From Pleurostoma richardsiae (Eukaryota > Ascomycota > Sordariomycetes > Calosphaeriales > Pleurostomataceae): a stretch of 64,000 bases of DNA. Positions 21,575 through 32,338 of this stretch are shown here, piece after piece (position 1 is the stretch's first letter; each line of letters opens with the position of its first letter). A model generated the notes under the pieces. The model made no database searches. It was not told the DNA's origin and saw nothing but the letters and a program-made list of their open reading frames with translations. The position numbers were made by a program, and so were the translations under genes. Location of the stretch: positions 496,001 through 560,000 of the forward strand of contig JANBVO010000013.1 in NCBI GenBank assembly GCA_030052745.1. The letters are read 5' to 3'.

Positions 21575-24227
21575 TCACACCTTCGTCTTCGCCAGTGCTT
21601 CGTTAGCGAACCGGGTCCCCGACTCCCGTGTGGCCCTTGCCTGGGCCATATCGCCCTGCATCTCATATGACTGGGACAGCATGCCGTCTGCCACGCTCAT
21701 CCACAAGAGATTTCCGCTCTTCTTTGCCTGCGCAGCGCCAGCCTTTGCGCTCTTCAGGGCCTGTTCGCCAACAACGTTGTCGAACAGCCGGCACCTCATG
21801 ATGTTGAGCGCAATCGACAGGTAGTGGGTATTGTTGGTTGCCTGTGAACCGCTCAGGGAAGCTTGTATGTGTTGCTTCACCTGCTGCATCAACAAGGGAG
21901 GATTCGTCTGGATCGTGGCCATGGTGAGGTTGTAAGCCGTCCGCAAATCTCTGTCGGGATGATTTTCGCAAAATCGGCGGACCTTTTCCACCGTCTCGGC
22001 AATTTTCCATTCGTTTCTCTGGCGAGGCTCTTGCATGATCCAAAGTCGGTTGAGCGCAGCTAGTAGTGCAACATCAGACGGGGTCTTCTCATTAGGGCCT
22101 GCTTCGCTATCGCGAATTTCAAAAACCGGGTCCTCGAAAATGTGTAGAGCTGCAGCGAGATTCGCAGTGCCTTGTTGAAGGACCCCGGAGAGGTAGAACG
22201 CAATAATGTCCAAGGGGTTCTTCGGCGGTTGGTTGACCAACCCGTTTTCCAACTTCTGCACACAGTCATTGACCTTAGGCCAATCAGCCTGAGACGCCGA
22301 GTGCAGCCCCATGAGGATATAGATATAGCGGCTGACTCCTGCACGCCAATCTGCTTCTTCCATGGCTTCCTGTAAAGACATCTCGTGCTGCTGCTTCTGT
22401 TGAGACACTAGTAATCGAATATCAGTTGTTGTGCTCGACTGATTAGTCCGTCAAGATCGAATCATGGGAAGAACTCACGTTTCCGGAGGAGCTTCAGGGC
22501 CTCGTTCCAAAACCCCAAGCTCTTGTCACCACTCAGGCTCTTATACTGAGAGGCTAAACCGCTGAAAACGTGCCTGTACACCACGGGTCAGGTATGATAC
22601 AGCACAGATGAGGCTGAGGAAACTCACGCTAATATAAACGCCTGAGGCTTGCTCATCCACGATAAAACGAGGTGTTCATGGGTCCCCGCCGCGGGCATGA
22701 GGATCGAACGCGTGTCCTGGCTGATAGACGTCGTGGTGTTCGGTTGTTTTTGGAGCGGCAGAAGCAACTCCTTCGAGTTCTGCTCCCATTTGGGATCTTG
22801 AAGGGCCTCATCCATCTTTAACTGTAAGGTTTTGATCTTCTCGAATATCGTGGTCGGATTCTTCTCCTGCAAACTGCAGGCCAAGTCAAGTAGATGGGCC
22901 AGTACATCGATCTGAGGAAGATGAACAGACGGGTCCTGCTGATGTTTTGACGCTCGTGCAATGCACTCTTGGACCCGCATCTCATCACCACCTGTCTTTA
23001 AAAGCGCAAGTCCTTCTAAAAGGGAAGTCAAGACAGATATCGCCTTATCCCCCCTCTGATCGGCGATTGTTATTATTTGCCGGAGGTTATCAATAGCATG
23101 GGAATCCGCAAGGTGCCCCGATCGAAGATTGAAAGCGGCTCTGAGGAAACGGAAGGCATAAACCCAGTGGACTTGTCGAGAACTGCGTTGGGTGAGCTTG
23201 CGATCATAGGAGATAAGAACGACTCGTGCGTACCTCATACAATCCGAGATGTACTTGTCGGTGGCTATTAATGCTGCTTTCCAGTTCCTTCGGAACAGCA
23301 CTTTCAGGAGAAGATATTGCATACAATACTTGAGGTCAGCGAAGCGGTGCTGGTTTGCCAATGTCAGAACGGGATTTATCAAACGGGGAGCGCTTCGCAA
23401 ACCATTTCACAAATCGAAGTGCCCTTCGTCAGGGCAGTCTCCGCCTCCATCAGATTCTCCGTCTCGTCGATCAAAATGGCTGCATACCGCAGCCTAACCT
23501 TCGCTTCCACCCTCGCACTGAGCTTGCCCGTCTGCATGGCGGCTTCAAGACATCCCAGTCCTGTGGCAATCAACTTGTGATATTCCTCAACCGAAGGCTT
23601 GTCAAGTCTTGATGCAACGTCCTGAACAGCGGCATGGGCCTTTTCAAAGCAGTCTTCCGCCACACAAACCAGCAGGGATGGCGTGTCTGGTTCGAGACTT
23701 TGCACGGAGGACAGACTGGGTGATTTGCTGATCGGGGAGTACCCTGGCGTCGGCCTCCTGTGCTCCTTCTTAGGCGTCTTCACTGGCGGCAGATCAGAAC
23801 CCCGACGGGGTGGATCGAATTTGGCAGGACTGGATTTGAGACCAGGGCTCTGGAGTGGTTGGAAGGAAGGTTGTTGCGACACGTGCGGGTGCTCGATGGG
23901 TAGGGGTGGTGGCATAGGCTGGAACATCGCAGCAGTCGTCGCGACGTGTTGAGGAGGAAGTTGTTGCTGGACGTTGTATTGCATACGATTCGCAGATACT
24001 TGCTGACCGTACGACCCGCCATATCCTGCATATTGCGCGGTATTGTCCACGTCCACATACCCCTGCATCTGCCGCACCTGCTCCTGTTGGGGCACTAGAT
24101 TCGCATGCTGGTACTGCGCGTTCTGATATGGCATACCGTTGGCATACATGTTGTATCCGCCGGAGGCCATCTGCTGCTGGCCATTGTAGCCCTGGCCCGG
24201 AGGCGGCAGCGACCCGCGATAGGTCAT
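21575..24227 (-). CDS. MAU2: Cohesin loading factor subunit MAU2/SCC4
   Basis: Five exons (24227..23403, 23349..23234, 23182..22628, 22573..22479, 22407..21575) give 807 residues with consistent phases. The N-terminal ~200 residues are Gln/Tyr/Pro-rich and disordered. From about residue 215 a helical repeat region follows the Mau2/Scc4 pattern: LIATGLGCLEAAMQTGKL, VRLRYAAILIDETENLMEAE, ICE-HRFADLKYCMQYLLLK, VHWVYAFRFLRAAFNL, SWMSKPQAFILAHVFSGLAS and, near the end, GNLLWMSVADGMLSQSYEMQG. With Scc2 this protein loads cohesin on chromatin in the nucleus. Junction 1 uses an unusual GTTTGC donor, chosen because it is the one that restores the conserved CE-x-HRF spacing. The promoter carries two ACGCG boxes. 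Confidence 0.88.
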
Positions 24228-24897
24228 CGCGGCATCAGAGATGGGACCACCTGCTAGATCCTGGTCGGCGCGGCATTCGGCGCACGCGCCACACAATTGG
24301 TGCCGAAGAGTCCGCGGCCGCTCGAGAGATAGGCTGCGTGTCTGGGGCGGAATCGGGTTATCGGTCGGGAAATCGTAGGTTGACGCGCCGCCGACGTTTT
24401 TTGAGTGGACGAAGACGCGAAGATGTTGGAGGTGACGACTTTCGCGCCACACGATACTGGTCACTGACCCGCCGCATGTGGCTGGTGCGGGCGTTAACGT
24501 ACTATTTTCGGCTTAGCTGCTCTGGCGGTGAGGCCGATTGCGTGCATGACCCACCTTCCGACGGACCCAGGAAGATGCCGAGGCACGCTACAGTTACACT
24601 GTTCGATTTATGATGCTTTCGACGAATCGGGGTGTCGGGACCTTACGATGATGGGCCCTTCGGGGCATTTACTCAGTAGGGGCACGAGAGTAGCAGGTCG
24701 ATGCATACGTAGAATCATTCCAACTTCAACCTGTCCAAGCGTACCTTGTGGCTTCTTCAGGCGTGAATGCCTTCCCTTTCATAAGCCAGACTCAGCCTTG
24801 AATCTTCCTTGAGCTAGTCCATCCTGTTGGGCCTGCCCCGAGTTATTGTATCAAGCTGTCGCTGCGTCCTGCTCTCAGGGGAGCACCAGGCCTAGTC
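24228..24897. promoter_or_regulatory. Divergent promoter, MAU2 / alpha-beta hydrolase
   Basis: These 670 bp lie between divergent starts. Near the MAU2 side are ACGCG at 24383-24387 and 24415-24419, and a TTCGCGCC E2F-like site near 24438. MBF/E2F-type boxes like these drive G1/S genes in yeasts, which would suit a cohesin loader. The assignment is inference from motif and context. Confidence 0.4.
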
Positions 24898-26473
24898 ATG
24901 GACTGGTTCGGCCGGGCGAAGATCACCTTCACTCACCACAATCCCCCCTTGTCGTTGCGGCAGAAGGACGGGACCGAGACAGACTTGCTCAAAGTTTGCG
25001 AGAAGAGCACGCCTCCATGCCAGCTGAACCCCTTGCTGTTCAATGGTCACCTCCAAAGCATGTGGACAGTGACGGCTCAGCACGGTCCGCCCATATACTA
25101 CAAACGGAAGATCTTCAACGCCGATCACAAGACGTACACGGGCACATTTGCCGTCGACTTCGCCGTCCCGCCGCATCAGCAGACGGATCCGGCCCTCCCG
25201 CCCCGGACCGCCTACTTCACTGATGATGAGTTTGGCGGCATAGGTTCAAGCGACAACCGGCCAATGCTCATCGTCCTACATGGACTGTCTGGCGGATCTC
25301 ATGAAATCTACCTCAGGCACGCCATTGCTCCTCTGCTGCTCGGAGACGGCGGGTGGGAAGCCTGCGTTGTCAACTCTCGCGGGTGCGCAAACTCCGATAT
25401 CACTAGCGGCGTTCTGTTCAATGCGCGGGCGACGTGGGATGTACGTCAGGTCGTGAAGTGGGCGAGAGAGACATTCCCGAGTCGGCCGCTGTTTGGTCTT
25501 GGGTTCTCTCTAGGTGCCAATATCATTACAAATGTAAGTCCTTCTGAGGAAGTATTGACCCAGTCACACCAATTCAGGACAGCCAGCTGATTACCGTGTA
25601 GTACATTGGTGAGGAGGGTTCAGACTGTGTCTTGAAAGGGGCTGTCGTCGTTGGCAACCCGTTCAACCTCGAAGTTTCTAGCAAGGCTCTCCAGAGGACA
25701 TTCATCGGCAAACAGATCTACCAGAGGTTCATGGGAAGTATGTCGTATACACACTCTTTAAAAGCTACATGAATCAGGTTCATTTGTCTCACTAACGCTT
25801 GGTTTGATGATAGTGAATATGAAGAAACTCGTCGACAGGCATAAGCAATCGTTCTTGAAATACACTCAACTGGATATGAGTCGTATTCAGAACATCACAT
25901 ATCTCTATGAGTTTGACAGAGAAGTCCAGTAAGACTGTGCTCACGTCTCTCTTTCGTTTCATTAGCTGATATGACCCTCGCTCTAGAACCAAGACATGGG
26001 GCTATCCTACCGAAGACGCATACTACCGTGATGCGTCTTCTGCAGATTCCCTGCTTGCCATTCGTATCCCATTCTTCGCCATCACAGCAGCGGATGATCC
26101 GGTAACTATCCTTTTCTCCATCGTTCAAGCCAGAGCTAACTGTCAAAAGATCGCTGTGCAGGAGGCGGTGCCTTACGAGGAGTTCAAGCAGAATCCTTAT
26201 ACAGTCTGCTGCACGACATCCTTAGGCGGTCACCTGTCATATTTCGAGCTCGGCGGTGGCAGATGGCACGCGCGTCCTGTGAGATTATTCTCGGCCGACT
26301 CGATGAGCATCGTGGCTAACATCCTGAAGGTGTCGAATTTCTTCAAGGCTATGGCCGCTAACATCGACCTAGAGTCGCTGGACCCGAAGCGTGATGGATC
26401 TGTTCAGAAGAAACAGGACGGACCAGTCAACTTTAACCCCATGCGCAGAAAGATGCAGATATGTCTTGACTAA
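24898..26473 (+). CDS. YheT/Eeb1-type alpha/beta hydrolase (ester synthase/esterase)
   Basis: Five exons (24898..25533, 25602..25737, 25814..25928, 25987..26101, 26150..26473) give 441 residues. The fold is shown by the oxyanion segment LIVLHGLSGGSHE, the nucleophile elbow GLGFSLGAN (Ser about 204), the acid in FAITAADDP and the histidine in GGHLSYF. The N-terminal LNPLLFNGHLQSMW motif is typical of the ABHD1/3, YheT and yeast Eeb1/Eht1/Ymr210w family. Yeast members make and break medium-chain fatty acid ethyl esters, while others act on glycerides. The substrate here is unknown. The length agrees with Eeb1 and Eht1 (about 450 residues). All four introns are 48-76 bp. Confidence 0.9.
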
Positions 26474-26865
26474 ACAACGTCGATGCGACGTGTCTATAAT
26501 CCATCGGTACATACGGGACAGGGCGCAATCCGGGTTGGTTCTAACGGAAGATAACATAGATGCGAGAATTGGCAGACCCGGCTTGCAAGCAAATAGCACC
26601 GGTGACCCTGTACATACATATAGATGTAAATAGTAGACTTGTTAGTTCAACAGCACTATATCACAGAAGCTCGGGTTGCCGTCTCTTGAGACGTTGTACC
26701 GTATAAGGTCTGCGAGTATGGACACATCGCAGTGCGAGCCAATTCTAGGATATATGTCCTAGAAGCCTCTTGATAGTCGTGCCAGCTCTTCAGTGCCCCA
26801 TTCCGAACTTTTGATCCCGGACGCCAGAACACCTCGCAATGATCCCCATATCCCCCATGCCGCGC
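26474..26865. other. Convergent 3' region, hydrolase / LOC1
   Basis: These 392 bp lie between converging stop codons and presumably hold both 3' UTRs. No gene or structured element is evident. Confidence 0.55.
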
Positions 26866-27508
26866 TCATGCAAAGGACACCTTCTTCTTAGGCTTCGACG
26901 CTTTAGTCCCTGCGGAGGTGAACTCTTTCACATCGTCTCCATCTTCGGAGTGCTTGGTTCTCTTCCGCTTCTTCCTTAACGAGTCCTTCGTCGCTTCCAA
27001 CTTTGAGGACCTCTCTGCCTCTTTCTTCTCCGCCTCTATCCTCCTCGCCTCGCGAATCTCTTCCATTTGCCGTGCCTTAATCATCTTCGACTCAATCTGG
27101 CCGTCCTTCTCTGCTTGGACCAAAGCGAGGATCGTGTTCATGCTCTCCTAGACAAGGGATCAGTGGCTGACATCTCAGATGGCTGAAAGCTTATGCCACA
27201 CATACCTTGTCATCAACGAAGACTTTCCCCTTCTTCTTACCCTTTGGCTTCTGCACGCCAATTGGGGTGACCATGTTCAGCTCCGGTATTCCCAGATCCT
27301 TTTCGCTGTAGGTCTTCCTCTTGCGCTTCTTGAGAATGTCGAGGAGGTTGCTCCTTCCTTTGATTTGCACGGGTGGCGTCTTGCCCTTCGGCCTCTTCGA
27401 CTTCACCACCGGGTCTGACTGAGGATTCTTAGAGGCTTTACTGCCCTTGACGCCGGATTTCCCAGCCGCGTGCTTGTTTTTCACCGTCTTTGTTCGTGAG
27501 ACACCCAT
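26866..27508 (-). CDS. LOC1: 60S subunit assembly factor LOC1
   Basis: Two exons (27508..27206 and 27147..26866, intron 58 bp) give 194 residues. The protein is small and very basic: it opens [19 protein letters not shown], has Lys-rich linkers, and ends in KPKKKVSFA. The joined stretch [19 protein letters not shown], followed by [20 protein letters not shown], is the conserved core of Loc1. In yeast Loc1 is a nucleolar RNA-binding protein needed for 60S assembly and for ASH1 mRNA localisation. Length matches the family (about 200). It shares a 562 bp divergent promoter with RFC4, and that promoter contains a double telomere-type repeat. Confidence 0.88.
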
Positions 27509-27943
27509 CTTGTCGACTGTCGCATGTACGCTTGTCGGTTTGTCTTGCACCAGTCTTCGATGCGACGGACTTTTCTGAACTTTTTTCTCGCGATAAGGCG
27601 GAGCTACCCACTATTATCCGTTGATAACGGCGGGGCTGGCTGCGGGAGGGCTGTGGTACCCTTTAGAACCCCTAGGTGGTGCAAATAAGATGAGTAACTC
27701 AATGTCACCAGCGACTGCAATGGACACAACAGTGATCACGGATGTGCAAATCATCGCTGACATTATTTAAATCCAATTGGATACTTAGGTACCTTATATA
27801 TACGGGGGACTCTACCAGAAGAACTACCATGTCACTGCAGGAGTAAACAAAGGATACCATACAGTATCTCCCACTATCCTTCTGGGCAGGTTGAGCTGAA
27901 GACCCACTGCACAGATAGATACCTGCGGCACCTCAGCTTAGCC

Positions 27944-27957
27944 AGGGTTAGGGTTAA
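27944..27957. promoter_or_regulatory. Telomere-type double repeat (AGGGTTAGGGTTAA)
   Basis: Two head-to-tail TTAGGG units end in TTAA, in the promoter shared by LOC1 and RFC4. In fungi Tbf1 and Teb1 proteins bind such sites outside telomeres and activate ribosome-related or replication-dependent genes. LOC1 is a ribosome assembly gene, so the site fits. A chance interstitial telomere remnant is the alternative. Confidence 0.5.
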
Positions 27958-27970
27958 CGGCTGCTCTTGT

Positions 27971-27996
27971 CGCGTCCCCCAATCGCGTCGGCGCGT
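27971..27996. promoter_or_regulatory. Cluster of three CGCGT (MCB-like) boxes upstream of RFC4
   Basis: CGCGT occurs at 27971, 27984 and 27992, about 75-100 bp upstream of the RFC4 start. On the other strand this is ACGCG, the core of the MluI cell-cycle box bound by MBF. Three copies in 26 bp are more than expected by chance. A G1/S role is inferred from yeast replication genes. Confidence 0.45.
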
Positions 27997-28070
27997 TAAT
28001 TGGTTTTCTGGACAGGTAACGAGCAACGTGTAGTCGACCTGACGACATCGACAAATAACCCAGACTCGCA

Positions 28071-29267
28071 ATGCCTGCTGCAAAGCCAGAAGAAAAGGGC
28101 GAGTCCTCGACTTCCGCCGCCAAGAGGGCATTAACAGCAAATGTCAATGGACCTCCCCATTATGAGTTGCCATGGTACGCTTCGGGGAAACCATGCTGGC
28201 TGATGCTCTTCCGGCCTGGTTTGCTAACATCCAGATCAGGGTGGAGAAGTACAGGCCGGTCTTCCTCGACGATATTGTCGGAAACACAGAGACGATAGAG
28301 CGGTTAAAGATCATAGCGAAAGAGGGTAACATGCCTCATGTCATCATCTCGGGCATGCCAGGCATAGGGAAGACGACGAGCGTCTTGTGCCTTGCTAGAC
28401 AGCTGCTGGGCGACGCATACAAGGAGGCGGTCCTGGAGCTCAACGCCAGCGATGAGCGAGGTATGGGAACCACGTATTTGCGCTCCAATTTCATATGCCT
28501 TCTAACAACTCTTGCAAGGTATCGACGTCGTCCGGAACCGCATCAAGGGCTTTGCCCAGAAGAAAGTAACGCTACCCCCAGGTCGACACAAGATCGTCAT
28601 CCTCGACGAAGCAGACAGCATGACTTCTGGTGCGCAGCAGGCACTCCGGAGGACGATGGAGATATACTCAAATACGACGCGTTTCGCCTTCGCCTGCAAC
28701 CAGTCCAACAAGATCATCGAGCCCCTGCAGTCACGGTGCGCCATCCTGCGGTACGCGAGATTGACGGATGCCCAGGTCGTCAAGAGGCTCCTGCAGATCA
28801 TCGAGGCAGAGAAGGTCGAGTATACAGACGACGGCCTAGCGGCGCTGGTATTCAGCGCGGAGGGCGACATGCGGCAAGCCATCAACAACCTGCAATCTAC
28901 CTACGCGGGCTTCGGCTTGGTGTCCGGGGACAATGTCTTCAAGGTGGTGGACTCACCGCATCCTATCAAGGTTCAGGCCATGCTCAAGGCCTGCTACGAG
29001 GGAAACGTGGACTCCGCGCTGGACACGCTGAGGGATCTGTGGAATCTTGGTTACTCGAGCCACGACATTATCAGCACCATGTTCAAGGTCACCAAGACAA
29101 TACCAACGCTCAGTGAGCATGCCAAGCTGGAGTTTGTCAAGGAGATCGGATTTACACACATGAAGATCCTGGAGGGTGTGCAGACGCTGTTGCAACTCAG
29201 CGGCTGCGTCGTCAGGCTATGCAGGCTGAACATGGACCCGAAGAAGTTCAACGGGCCAACGAAATGA
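28071..29267 (+). CDS. RFC4: Replication factor C subunit 4
   Basis: Three exons (28071..28174, 28240..28460, 28519..29267) give 357 residues. The sequence follows yeast Rfc4 closely: [16 protein letters not shown] across junction 1, Walker [30 protein letters not shown] across junction 2, Walker [11 protein letters not shown], the SRC box ([11 protein letters not shown]) carrying the trans-acting arginine finger, and [14 protein letters not shown]. It is an AAA+ subunit of the clamp loader that places PCNA on primed DNA, and of the related checkpoint and cohesion loaders. A short 30-residue Lys/Ser/Ala-rich N-terminal extension precedes the conserved region. The polymerase delta subunit gene lies 1 kb downstream, another PCNA-dependent replication component. 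Confidence 0.96.
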
Positions 29268-29455
29268 GAGCCGTGGACTCGTTGCTATGAGTGGAGCACC
29301 TTACGATCTTGGCTTGGCGTTGATTCTGGTTTGGGCGGATCGGATACAAAAAGGTTGAGGCTGGCGAGCCTATTGCTGTATTGTACATGGCTGGGGAGTG
29401 TTATACAGAAGAGAGATGGAATGCCATCAAATGTGATACCAACCTGTCGATCGGA

Positions 29456-29849
29456 TCACTCGTCGTCGTCGTCCTTTCCATACCGCCGTTCAAAGTCCTC
29501 CCACATGGCCTGATCACGCATCCGCCGTCGGCGCATCCTCATCGCAGCCTCGTACTCCCGAAGCCTGTTGTCTGCTTCTACTGCGCCTCCCACGATCATG
29601 GCAGACATTTGGAGATAGCTGATTAGGGTCATCCAAGTGCTCCAGGGTGCGTGGGAGGAGGCGGAAGTAGGCAACTCACATCTTGAACTGAATGGTTAGG
29701 TTTTTGTAGATGGGAGAGGCGACGTAGCCAACGCCTCCCAGAACCGCTGCGAGACTGCCCCATTTTACGGCGCCATACACAGCCCCTTTGACGGACTCCC
29801 GCGCGGCCGTCTCGGCCTCCTCGTCTTTCATGGCATCGTGAGAACGCAT
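29456..29849 (-). CDS. Small hydrophobic-helix protein of unknown function
   Basis: I do not recognise this family. Two exons (29849..29680 and 29618..29456, intron 61 bp, GTGAGT donor, AATCAG acceptor) give 110 residues. The N-terminus is acidic and hydrophilic (MRSHDAMKDEEAETAARESV). A Gly/Ala-rich hydrophobic segment follows (VKWGSLAAVLGGVGYVASPIY), then the junction segment LTIQFKIYLQMSAMIVGGAV, which may form a second helix. The tail is highly charged (EADNRLREYEAAMRMRRRRM, then a run of Asp). One or two membrane segments with a charged C-terminal helix would suit a small mitochondrial inner-membrane protein, but that is a guess from composition. Both junctions keep frame and the coding bias is clear, so the gene itself is likely real. 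Confidence 0.65.
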
Positions 29850-30330
29850 TGTCGCCGGCCACTCATTCTCCGACCCCCAGGCCAGTACTTAGTGTCTTAA
29901 GAGCTGGAATTGTTGCGAAGGGAAGCTTCCCTGTGTGTCCCTCCAGAGTGAGATTTTCTGGGAAGGCCGGAGCCGGGTCGTACGAGCAAGTTTCCGATAC
30001 CGTCTAGCCGAGAGTGAGGTCCCCGACAGCCACCGAGTTACCGTCGGCTCGCCGATTTACTTTCGTAGGCGGCGCTCCCCGTGGCGTCACTTTTTGGCCG
30101 GGCTTTGTATCCCGGGTCCCGGCCTTTGGTTACAGTGGAGTAAAAGCAAAAAGTACAGGTACCTGTACATGCTGTGGCTAATGGTCCTCAGCCACACTTA
30201 ACGCCAAAAAGCGCGTTGCATCTCCTGCCTTCATAGCTCCAGCGCGTCTTCGCCTTCCACACAGCCCTTGAACCGCAGGAAGTGAGAAAGACGACAAATC
30301 AAGTGTCGCTGTTCTGCGAAATTCGGCAAA
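29850..30330. promoter_or_regulatory. Divergent promoter, small protein / polymerase delta subunit
   Basis: These 481 bp contain a 16 bp palindrome (30153-30168) and CGCGT boxes at 30212-30216 and 30243-30247, 85-120 bp before the polymerase subunit start. AACGCCAAAAAGCGCG near 30200 also resembles an E2F-like arrangement. Regulation is inferred. Confidence 0.4.
30153..30168. repeat. Perfect 16 bp palindrome GTACAGGTACCTGTAC
   Basis: The sequence is its own reverse complement and lies between two divergent genes, about 160 bp from the polymerase subunit start. It could be a dimeric protein site. I know no factor for it. Confidence 0.6.
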
Positions 30331-32006
30331 ATGGTATCACTAGACGATGTAGAAGGGAGCCTTCTACAGAAGCCTTCGTAAGACAAGCCTCAACCTGATT
30401 AAATCCGTTGATTAACAAAGACTGGCAGGGGTGATGTGCCGGAGCACTTGGAGCGCCTGCATTCAAGCTACACGCCGCTCAAGAGCTTCACGCTCGACAA
30501 GGACCGCAGTTACCAGCAGCAGTACGGTGACATGTACTTTTTGCGGCTCACCAAGATCAAGCCTGCCGTCGAGCAGGTTGCAGGCGCCGCATGGGAGGAC
30601 ACTGTCCTTGGCGGGGAGCGCGCAAGAAAGGTTGACCGTGTCCTGGACGTACGCCAGGGAGAGCTCTGCTGGGTGACTGGGACTGTCTATATGGACATGC
30701 CGCTCAAGCCTAACATTCTTGACGACGTGTCGAAGGACGTAAGCCAGACGATATAACTCAGGGATGAAGGACAACGACGTCAGCTAACTGTACATCCAGC
30801 GCTGGATATCTGCTCCGACCTCAGTACAAAAGTACTTCTCCGATGATGATAAGGACGCCATCATGCTGGAGGACGACTCGGGTCGCATCCGGCTGGTTGG
30901 TCACGCCATAAAATCCGTCATCCTGGTTACCGGTTGTATTATTGCGGTCATGGGCACGGAGAACGCCAACGGAGAGTTTGATGTCATTGACTTGAAGTTC
31001 GCGGATTTGCCCCCCCAGCCGGAGCGGTGGTCCCTCTCAAAACCTCCCTCGAAAGAAACCAAGAAAGCGTCTAAGATCAAGAGCGAGGATGTTGAGATGA
31101 CCGATAGCCAATCGTCCTCTGGTGGTGGTAAGATTGCCATCGTCTCAGGCCTGAATTTCTCTGGCAACGACACATCGTATGCCCTGGAGTTGAGCATGCT
31201 GCTGGATTATCTCCTTGGCGAAGCGCTAGATCCAATCGCACAGACAGAGCTGTCACAGATCAGTCGGCTCATAATCGCCGGGAACTCTATTGCGGTCGAC
31301 CACAAGACTCAAGAGGAGGAGAATGCGGAGAAGAAGACCCACAAGAAGTACGGCTACGATGCTAGCACCTACAATCCGCTGCCCTCTCAGCTACTTGACG
31401 AGTTCCTGTCCGAGTTGCTGCCCACCATGCCCGTGACACTCCTGCCTGGAGGCCACGACCCGGCAAATGCCAGTCTTCCCCAGCAACCCATACATATGGC
31501 CATGTTCCCCAAGTCAAGGCCCTATACTGCTTTCCCCGGTTCCAAAGAGACCGGCTGGTTCGACCTAGTCACGAACCCGTGGGAAGGAGAGGTGGACGGC
31601 TGGAGAATCCTGGGCACTGGTGGTCAGAACGTCGATGACGTCTTCAAGTACATCGACAGCGATGACCGCCTCGGGATGATGGAGGCAATGTGCAGATGGA
31701 GGTGCTCGGCGCCGACTGCCCCTGACACTCTTTGTAAGTGACCGTACGTGGTCTTCCGAGAAACTCAGGCTGATGCAATGTCCAGGGAGCTATCCGTTCC
31801 AGGAAGACGATCCATTCGTCGTAGAGACCTGCCCTCATCTCTATTTCGCCGGCTGCCAACCGGAGTTCGGAACGAAGATCATACACGGACCGGAGAGCCA
31901 GGCCGTGCGGCTCGTGACCGTGCCCTCGTTTTCAGTCACGAAGGAGGTCGTGCTGATTGACTCGGAAACATTGGATGTAACTCGGGTCAAGATCGCATTG
32001 TCATAA
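30331..32006 (+). CDS. POL31: DNA polymerase delta small (B) subunit
   Basis: Four exons (30331..30377, 30429..30738, 30800..31733, 31786..32006) give 503 residues. The N-terminal OB fold is visible in YGDMYFLRLTKIKPAVEQVA and ELCWVTGTVYMDMPLKPN. It is followed by the inactive calcineurin-like phosphoesterase domain: IAIVSGLNFSGNDTS, ISRLIIAGNSIAVDHKTQ, MPVTLLPGGHDPAN and WRILGTGGQNVDDVFKYI. The end, LWSYPFQEDDPFVVETCPHLYFAGCQP, is strongly conserved in Pol31/Cdc1/POLD2. The protein links the catalytic subunit to the Pol32 subunit in the nucleus. Exon 1 has only 47 bases and relies on the GTAAGA donor that gives PS-GDVPEHLERL. An acidic Ser-rich insert (about residues 225-250) interrupts the conserved region, as in other filamentous fungi. 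Confidence 0.95.
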
Positions 32007-32338
32007 CTCATCGACGGGAGAATCCGCGGTAGATGCAACAACGGAAGCTGGAGCTGTTACGAGAAAATCGTGCTATGAGAGGAATGACCATATGATACCA
32101 TGGAAGATAAGCCCTTTTTGAGTGAATTAGTCCTGTCGTCAATCTAGTAGCTCGTCATCCTGGAGCGTCACTGCCCAATCTATTTCAATCTCCCTAGAGC
32201 CCAAAGCAAAAATCATCGAGGTGTGTCCATTGCCTCCTTCTAGAGACGACCTTAGCAAAAGTCAGCCGTGGTCCCAGGCTCAAGCAGAACCGATCCCTTG
32301 AAGGACTCCAGGACCCATTGGGGGCGTCGGAGTGTGCG
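32007..32338. other. Convergent 3' region
   Basis: These 332 bp lie between the stop codons of the polymerase subunit and the F-box-like gene. No gene or motif is recognised. Confidence 0.5.

Larger units (their letters stand above)
27509..28070. promoter_or_regulatory. Divergent promoter, LOC1 / RFC4
   Basis: These 562 bp separate the two starts. They contain the telomere-like box (27944-27957) and a cluster of three CGCGT elements (27971-27996). Both are described separately. Confidence 0.5.
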
